Shown here piece by piece: positions 1-9,900 of a DNA stretch of 64,000 bases. Every line of letters begins with the position of its first letter. The first letter of the stretch is position 1. The DNA lies in assembly GCA_916610825.1 (NCBI GenBank), contig OU744452.1, positions 16,579,103 to 16,643,102 of the forward strand, given 5' to 3'. This DNA comes from Haliclystus octoradiatus (taxonomy: Eukaryota; Cnidaria; Staurozoa; Stauromedusae; Haliclystidae). The translations under genes and the position numbers were made by a program. The notes beneath the pieces were generated by a model. That model had not been told where the DNA came from. It did not search any database and saw nothing but the letters and a program-made list of their open reading frames with translations.

Positions 1-972
1 CCTATTATTTACAAACTTAGCCTACTAAATAGTATTGTAATGAGCTAATTGTGTTATAAAGTATTGTATTAAAGTCTTCCTGTCTGTAGTTAATTCAAGT
101 AATTGTGCATAGTTTTTTGTGTAATAATAAGTCTTCCCGTCTGTAAATGTAGCATAAATATGAGTTTGTAATAATATTAATATTAAGGTTACTTACAATT
201 TGGTTGATATAATTCATTATATATATTATCCTTTAATCTTGGCGTTATTGTGTGAATCTATTAGGCTACACACATCAACACATGTTTGCAATTCGTTATA
301 TAATCAACTAACTTTGAACTTTTTGCAGTATTATAGATGGGCCTATGGTTTTTAGCGTAGGTCTATAGATTCAAGGTAAGATAGGTGCACCATCAGCCTA
401 ATACTGTAGATAACCCTGTTTATAGACAAGCCCAAATTTAACTTAAACTTACTAAGTTACTAGGCCTGGACTGGCAGTCTAGCATAGCCTACCTACCTTC
501 GATAAATGTTTTTCATCCGCCAAGAAAACACAGACTTCTTTTTTTGTACATTTCAGCATATAGCCTAATAATTTACTACTCGTTTCCATATTAAATATTA
601 CTTAAAAAGGGTATAATAGACCCATAAAAACTCTCGACAATCTAAACCAATTTCATAATCCGTCAACAGCTCAAAGTAGCCATTTTGTTTATGATTCGTA
701 AGTGTTTTCCCGCCAAGAATGTAGTTTGATATTCGCGCGGGAAAATACAACGTGCAATCTGCGCCTTGAAATCTATTAGTAGAGACATGATTGTGAAGAT
801 TATATTGTTACGTGTAACTTTGACATTCACAGCGGAAATCAAACTATAATATGCATTGTTATTGTGAAGTTTTCAATGTTATTTTAATCTTCAGAGATCA
901 TACTGCAAGTACATACTGTTATCAGCATATCTTATAATAATATAACTGTGGAAAGTAATCTAAAAGTTAACG
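1..972. other. Upstream intergenic region, no gene seen
   Basis: AT-rich sequence 5' of the cyclase-like gene. No long reading frame or RNA gene is visible. Two short imperfect direct copies of agtcttcc(t/c)gtctgta occur near 73 and 129. The promoter of the downstream gene should lie in the right-hand part, but I cannot point to a convincing TATA box. Confidence 0.5.
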
Positions 973-3900
973 ATGGTGTTGTACAAAGTGAATAAATTTC
1001 AATTGGTTATATATTTATATTTGGCAATAGATCTTATAAAAGGTCAAAAGACTGTAATAGATTTATCTTATACATATGATTCAACCACAGTTTATTGGCC
1101 AACTGAGCGTGAAGAAGCTTTCAAGTTTACAAAATTAATCAATTCAACTGACCCAATAAGCGGGGAGCATTATGAAGCAAACAGTTTCTGTACAGCCGAA
1201 CATGGTGGAACACATTTGGATGCTCCAAGTCATTTTGCAGCAGGGAAATATGGTGTAGACATGATACCAGTTACGAAATTAGTTAATTATGGTATTGTTA
1301 TTGATGTGAGTAGTAAAACACTTATTAATCGGAATTATGAAATTCAAGAAATTGATTTTCAAGATTGGGAAAGAAAAAATGGTGAAATAATAAGTAACAC
1401 TATCGTCTTGATTTATACAGGTAAGCCTTTCGAAGTTGTAAATAAAATGTTTTTCAATTGTTAAGGTATTTTAATAGGTGGATTTACGAGTAAAGATTTG
1501 TGGTAAACCGATCTCAGGTTTTGGAATTTTCAATATCTTTTTTGTGGTTCACCGAATCTTAAGCAAATCCCGAACAAATATGGATTGTTATTGAATTTTC
1601 AATTGTTTGAAATCAAAATTCTAATGAAGACGAAAGATAACATCATATCATTACAATATTGATTCTAAAACAATGCAATTGAAAAAGCACGTAGTATAAG
1701 TAATTTCATTTTTATGACAAATATACATAAATTAAAGATGTTTTATTTGGCGTACTTTTTCGCTACCACACAAAACAGCAACGACCTTGCAAGATACACT
1801 TTCGCATATCCTCGAATGGAAAATAACGATTCTAATTAAATACAATAAAGCCTAATATATAAAATATCTTACATGTATGGATAATGACCTCAGAGAATGA
1901 TTCAAAAAACTTTTCAAATTGAAACACAAACATACATACATACACATTACACACAGACTTTCGCATTTTACAGCTAAATTATAGATGCATGTGATCATCC
2001 CTCCTTATTCTCTCTCTGACTTGCCGGACGATCGATGATTTGAGAAAATTCCAAGGATAACGTTGAGATTACAGTCTGTATATTTATGTTATTTATTTAT
2101 TTTTTAATTATTTTTACTATGGCGTCAATGGACCAACAACTAATTCAATAGGGATGAGACGATTGTTCTGAAAACAATCGGTTCTGCCGATCATCGAATG
2201 CCATGACTAATCGGCGGCTAAGTAATCGGCATCGAACATCGGTAAATTTCATTATCGTCTCACCCCTATAATTCAATAACAAAAAAATACACGAAAATAG
2301 AGAAACGTATGTTGTCAATTACGATATTAATATGTACATTATCTCTTTTAAAGGTTTTGGACAAAAATTGCCAAATTTAACAGATTATTTTGGTACACCC
2401 ACAACGAATGATTCACTATTACGCTTTCCTGGATTATCATCAAAAGGTGCTGCCTGGCTAGTAAACAAGAAGGTAAAAACATTTTCTATATATGTTATAT
2501 ATCATTTTGATGCTTCCACTAACATAGATATTCCAAATACGTCAATAAATAGTTGTACTCAGCAATCTACATCTACAGAAGATAACAATGGCAACACAAG
2601 CAACTTATCTTCTAATTCAGTCACTCCTCTACGCTTGCTTTCATTTAATTCTCGCTCATTGGTCAACAACTTAGACGAATTACATATGCTTTTACTATCA
2701 AACCAATATGATATCATCACTATGTAATACTAGCTGATTACATGTAAACACAAGCGACCACACCTGAGGAAAGTTACTGCTAAAACTCTATATCATTAAA
2801 CAAATCATTCGTATTTAATATCTAAATCACGTGACTTGTCACGTGATTGGCTTTACAGCGGAAACTCTATGGTTATGACATAATTATGAATATAGTTATA
2901 TTCTGATTATTACATTTCTCCCTTACTAAAATAATAACAATCTTCCACTGATTGTCTCAAAAAAAAAATTAATGAATACTAACTTTAAATTTTTATTTCT
3001 TTTGTTTAACTATAAAGGAAATTAAAACTATTTAATGAATATATTGATAAATTAACTTGAAATGTCCATTTGTCTTGTGTACCAATAAAGGTAACTTAAA
3101 ATTATTTATCTGAAGATCGTAAATTATAAGGATGACTTATTTGATCATCATTCCTAATATCAGGTTCAGGTTTATTATCTGTACTTAATTTTACTCGTCG
3201 GCGTCTACCAAAGTCTGTACGCCATTTGTCAGGAATCCTTTTATCGGCTTTACTGATGCGTTCAAAATTTACATGTATAATATCACATCTCTTTCCACGC
3301 TGAAAAATTGGGCGTACATTTGCGCCAGTGTCTGTTGTACTTTCCACACGATAGAGTCCATCAAAAGGTGATACTAATTTACCTGCACGTTTTTGTAATA
3401 AATCAGGCCGAAAAATAAATACTCGATCACCTGGTCTTATAATACTTTCAGCTGCATCAACACGTTTGTCATAATGACGCTTATAAATATGTTTTTGACC
3501 TTCAATTCTTTCAAATACCTCTTTCCAAATTGTTCTTTGATTCTCAAACATAATTGAGGCATAATCATCAGCATCAACTTGATATTGAGTACGTGGTTCT
3601 CTAAATGATGTTTCTGAGGGTAAGATTGGATCATATCCAAATAATACATAATATGGACTGTTGCCAGTTACAGTGTGTGGTGTAGCACGATCAGCCCATA
3701 AAACTTCAGGTAATGCTACTTCCCAGTCATACGGATTTTTCTGAACACAAATTCTTAATTGTTCTTTTAATTTACGATTCACACTTTCTACTGGATTTGC
3801 TTGGGGATGGTAGCCACTAGTTTTAGCCCTGGCAATCTTTAATCGAGTACATACCTCATCTAATAGCTCGTTGCAGAATTCAGAACCACGGTCGCTTGTA

Positions 3901-6900
3901 ATATTGCGTACCGAGAATCTACATATAATCTCACGATACAATGTTTCACAAATTGTTTCAGCTTTCTTATTAGGAAGAGGAAATACCTCTATCCATTTGG
4001 AAAATGTATCTAATACTACTAAAGCAATTTTGTTACCTCTTTCAGATATTTGTTTAAATTCTGTCAAATCGATTGATACTATGTCCCAAGGACAATTAGG
4101 TGTCTCCGTTATTTTCATTGGTGATCTACGACGTCTTGATGATCCTTTAGCGATAGCGCAATCAAAACAGCCTTTTGACCAATCCCGAACACACTGTCGT
4201 AGTTTAGGCCACCAATAATATTGCCTTATTCTTTCTAACATACGTTTTTCAGCTGGATGACCTCCGAATCCGCCATGATTTTCTTCTAATAATTTGTACC
4301 GTAAATGCTCAGGCACGACAATAGGTGCACGAGTAGAGTTAGAGGTCTCAAAACATAAAATACCATCTAGTAATACAAATCTATTATCATAGCATTTTAG
4401 TAATCTAGAATGATCCTCGTCAATAGGTTGTTCTCCATCATGTAAATACTTTTTAATACTTTTAATAAAAGGATCCTTCTCCTGTTCAATAATAATCTTT
4501 TGATGTGATTCATCACAAAATGGTAATTGTTGTACATTTTCTTCCATATCATCTATAGCTGCCACAGTACGCGATAAAACATCCGCCACAACATTAAGTA
4601 TGCCAGGTTTATATTGTATATCTAGGTCATAGCCATTTAACTCACATACCCATCTGGTCCAAGTACCCTTTAATTCGATATGTTTTGCAATACTAGTAAG
4701 TGGCTTGTGATCAGTATAAACCAAGGTCTTATGACCTTCAATATAAGGACGGAACGTTTTACACGCCCAGTATAAAGCTTTTACCTCTAATTCAGTAATA
4801 CAATAATTTTCTTCACCGCTGGTAACAGTTCGAGCGGCATAAGCAATGGGGCGTTCCCGCCCATTACAATCTAGCTGTGACAAAACTGCTCCAAATCCAG
4901 ACTTACAAGCGTCAGTATGTAATATAAAATCTCTGTCCATATCCGGATAGGCTAAAACATCAGTTGAACAAAGCTTAGTTTTTAATAATTCAAAAGCTTC
5001 AGATTGATTAATACTCCAAATAAATGGTCTATCCTTTTTTAATAATGCATACAATGGATGTGCTATTTTAGCATAATCTTTGATAAATCGACGGTAATAT
5101 CCAACCATACCAAGAAATGACCTCAATTCTGTTACATTAGTAGGTGGTGCAATATTTTTAACTTGCATAACTTTATCAGAATCTACTTTTACACCAGAAC
5201 CAGTAATAACATGTCCTAAATAATGGACTTCATTTTGTAATAAATTGCATTTTGATGGCTTCAATCTCAATCCAGCATCATATAAACGTTGAAAAATCAA
5301 ATTAAGATGACTTGTGTGTTCTTCAAGAGAACATGAATATACAATAATATCATCTAAATAGACTGAACAGAAAATTCCAATATAATCGTGTAAGACGGAA
5401 TTCATCAGGCGTTGAAACGTTGCCGGGGCATTACACAACCCAAATGGCAAACGCCGCCACGAAAATTGACCAAACGGTGTAACAAAAGCAGACTTTTCTT
5501 GTGCATCATTATCTAACTTAATCTGCCAATATCCAGAAAATAAATCCAAAGTACTAAAAATCTTTTTAGATCCGATGGTATCAATAATATCGTCAATACG
5601 AGGTAATGGATATCTATCTTTCTTAGTAATGCTATTCAATGCACGATAATCTACACATAAGCGTAATGAACCATCCTTCTTTTTAACAATAACAATAGGA
5701 CTTGCATAAGGACTACTAGATACATCAATAATACCTTGACCTAATAAATCATTTAATTGTTTCTTTAAAGAGTCACGATAAGATAAATTTAAACGTCGTA
5801 CATGCTGTCGCACAGGAGCAGCATCAGGAGGGGTAATAATAGAATGTTCAACTAGAGAGACTTCTCCCAGCTCTGAATCGTTTAAAGCAAATACTTTGTT
5901 CCATTTAGAAATTAAACTTGTTAATTGACTTTGTTCTTCGTCAGTATAATTTGACATAATTAATCTATCGCAAATAATACGTAATCGCTCGTCTACCATA
6001 TTGTCATCAGTTATGCTACAAGTGCTTTCAATAAAATTATTATCATTGTCATCACATAATAGATTGATGTCATCCGTAGTAAATAAATGAGCTTTTTCGA
6101 TAGTAGCTATTATTTCATTGTCCTCTAAAGTAACTGGACCGGATGTACAATTGATCGGAATAGATTTAACAATAGATTGCATAACAAGTTCATCAATTAG
6201 CAAACCCTTATCTTTAGTATGTGGCGACGGTTGTAGAACAAAAACCTCATTATCTTTAAGTCGTATTGTATTATTATTGTCTATTCTAACTTTAATTTCA
6301 GAATGTCCTGGCCGATGCATAATATGTTGTTTTTCGACATAAACATTGCATACATCATTACTCTTAATAATATCAGATGGTTTATCAAGAGGTTTTAAAT
6401 AATTAATAATATTACCATCGTCTTTCATCCTTTCAAAATTAAACCCAGCATGGTATAAGAATTCCCTGCCAAGTAAACATGAATTTTTAACGTTGCCCCC
6501 TTGAACTTTTACCCACATTTTTACCATCTTTCCTTTAGATAATTTCATATTTAATAATACTTCGGCCATAATAGCTAAAGAATTTCCACTGGCATCACAT
6601 ACACGACCAGACGTACAGGGGCGAGATGGAATTTCATCAGAATATTTTTGTAATAATGGGATAATTATATCCTTTGACATTAAAGTAGGCCCACTACCGG
6701 TGTCTAATAGTCCTAATAGTGGGGCGCATAACACGTTTCCTTCATTGTCTAACACAGATAATTCCTCTCTACAAGAGAACAATAATTGTCATTGATTATC
6801 TTTATCTTTAACGTCTGTAACCATTTTTGTACTTAAATCGGTAGCACATTCTTTTAGGAGTTGTTTATATTTTAATTCAGCAACCTGTTGTTCCAGTTCC

Positions 6901-9900
6901 TCGACAGTTAAAACTTTTGTGGCATAATTACCAGATTTCATTGGCACCTTTATTTTACATTTAGATTTAGAATGCGGCTTTTCTGCCTTGTCACAGCTAA
7001 CGTGACAATCTTTAATAAAATGCCCCTGTTTCCCACAATGAAAACAGGATTTAGTTTCATTCGTTTTAGCTTTATTACTGTCAGATTTTACTGCCTTAAT
7101 ATCAGAAGACGACTGTGGTTTGTTCGAAATGTAAACACTTTCTTCAGTTGAAAGATACATTAAAAATTGTTCTAAATTATTATGTTTAAGAGAATGCTTA
7201 GATTCCATTAAAACTTTCAAATCTGGGAGTATCCCTTCCATCATTTGATGATAGATAATGGAGTCCTTTGATTCGCGAGAATCGTGAATTAGCATCTCCT
7301 CTACTATTTGTGTTACATCCATTCTAAATTGTGCTACAGTCTGATTTGATTTTTGTTTTAGGTTTAACAATTCCTTGTATAAGGCGCCATGAGATTTCTG
7401 AGGAAACACCGCTCTTTTCAACTCAGGAAATATTATTTTAAATAAGTCTCCTTCGGGAACAGTAGCGGTGCCGTCTCTATTGTCTATCATTCCGTCCCAT
7501 ACCCGGCGGAATTGTCTGCCAAGTAACATAGACACTTGACCTTTAACGTTTTCTGCGGATTCATTCATATCAGTTAAAACAACATTTAAATCTTTTACCC
7601 ATCTGTCAAATGATATAGAATCAGATGAATCGTTTAAAGTATTCATAAATTTTTTAAGCCTGAAAGCTTTTGTGGCTGATTTAATAGACGTAGTTGCACT
7701 GACTGTACTGACGGCAGTTACTGTGGAATTGTTTTCACTCTCTGCTACGTCAGCAGACTCATTATCATTAGTTTTTTCAATATTACTATCCAAATTCTTA
7801 CTTACAATCACAGCTTTCAGGTTCTCTAACCTTGATAGTCTTTCTTCTAATTCGATGATAATATCACTAGCGTCGAGGGTCAGGCCCATTAATGATCTCT
7901 GCCCATTCATCCATTCGTCTAAGGTTGTATTCTCCTGTTCCTTATCTTCGTTGTCTTCGATATTATCAATCAAATCTTCCCATTTCTCCAATAAATTCTT
8001 CAGAGTACCATAATTATTTTCTAGCTTTCTCTTCAACTGTTTAATCAATTCAATGTGGTCATCTTGAGTTTCTGCCACAACGATATTATCCAAAATACCG
8101 CGGCCACGTTGTACTTGCGTTCTCAATCGATCACCGACTGGTCCAATAGAACGACGAAATCTTGAAGACATATTTACTATTTTATTTTACCAAAAATAAA
8201 CTTTTAAAACTTTACAAATAAAATCGATCATAAAAAAAACTCACTCTCTGCTACCATTTGTAATACTAGCTGATTACATGTAAACACAAGCGACCACACC
8301 TGAGGAAAGTTACTGCTAAAACTCTATATCATTAAACAAATCATTCGTATTTAATATCTAAATCACGTGACTTGTCACGTGATTGGCTTTACAGCGGAAA
8401 CTCTATGGTTATGACATAATTATGAATATAGTTATATTCTGATTATTACAACTATCACTGAAACATGGCTTTCATCTCGAATTCCAGACAGTCTCCTTTT
8501 AAATGACTCTGATTATGTCGTCGTACGATGCGATCGTGAAAATAAAACTGGCGATGGTGTAGCTATCTTTCTCGAAACAAAATCGATTTAGTATTGTTAC
8601 TGCCCATATTAATAACACCGAACATATCACTATTAATATTGGTCCTGCAAAACAAAAGACTTGCAGAATTGTGTGTATTTATAGTCCTCCATCATCTGCC
8701 TTGAACTTGCAAGAAAATATCAATCTCTGTCAATCTATTGAGTCTGAAGTATCCGCAACTTTTCCATTTTATATGACAGGTGACTTCAATTTACCACTTA
8801 TTGATTGGACAGTACCTCTTAGTAAAGGCAACACTGCTCACAATAATTTTGTAGCTTGTATATGTCGCAATGGTCTCACACAGCTAATAACTGAATCTAC
8901 ACATGGTACATCCACACTTGATCTATTCATTTCAAATCGTCCTACTACAGTTTTAAATTCATCAGTTATAGAACAATTCACTCCAAGCTGCGATCACTCA
9001 ATGATTGAGATTGATCTTGATATTCAAAATTGTACACATTATAATCCTATTCAAAGATTAAAGACTCCTAACTTCAGAAAAGCAAATTATCAAGAAATAT
9101 GTCGTGTTTTGTCTTCAATAAATTGGAACTCGTTATTTTCTAACTGCATCAATGTTGAACAATACTGGCTAAAGCTGTGCTCTGTTTTTGATAATATTAT
9201 TTATGATGATAATTTAGTTCCAAAATATAAATGTGGTAGGGTAAGGAAATACCCTGGTTACCTTAAGCATATTCGTAACCTTGCAGAAAAAAGCGTCAAC
9301 TATATCATTTATCAAAAGACAATCCATCTTTAAAGTCGAGCTATAATAGCGCTGCCAAGATATATGCATTAGCGGTCAAAGAATTTCATCGTCAACTTGA
9401 AAATGAGGTTGTTGAAGCTGATTCGGTGAAAAAATTCTATTCATTTGTAAATCAAAAATTGAACTCACATCCTAAAATTCCATCACTTCAATGTCCAGAT
9501 GGATCCGTTACTGATGACAATTCAATCAAATGAACTATTCTGAATAATCAATTTGCAAGTGTTTTTACTGTAGACAATGGTGTTATCCCACCGTTTGAAA
9601 AGAAAGTTGAATCCAATACACAATTGAACTTTATTGAGTTTTCTTATAGTAAAGTTATGAACGCCATCAAAAATCTACTTTCAAAAACATCAAGAACGCC
9701 ATATTCCTACCCTGCGTTGTTCTTAAAATCAATAGCAAATGAAATTGTCATACCACTCGCAATGTTATTTGAAATATCTTTGAAATCTGCTACTCTTCCT
9801 GCTGTATGGAAAACAGCTATTGTCAGCCCCATTTACAAGAAAGGACCTTCCAGATTAGCAGTAAATTATCGACCGATATCATTAACTTCAGTTATTTGCA

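Larger units (their letters stand above)
2723..8450 (-). mobile_element. Intact Ty3/gypsy LTR retrotransposon nested in the LINE
   Basis: A full-length 5728-bp element with two 192-bp LTRs (2723-2914 and 8259-8450) that look identical base for base. The ends are TG...CA. The target duplication is acta(t), and removing one copy restores the LINE frame. Internal order on the minus strand: a PBS right after the 5' LTR, gag, an in-frame TGA, pol, then a polypurine tract (AAGGGAGAAA) abutting the 3' LTR. Identical LTRs and open frames indicate recent insertion. Confidence 0.95.

Noticed and set aside
973-1464. Reading the cyclase-like gene as a truncated pseudogene
   Set aside because: Two further exons (2354-2472 and 11730-12032) join in frame with good splice sites and complete the protein.
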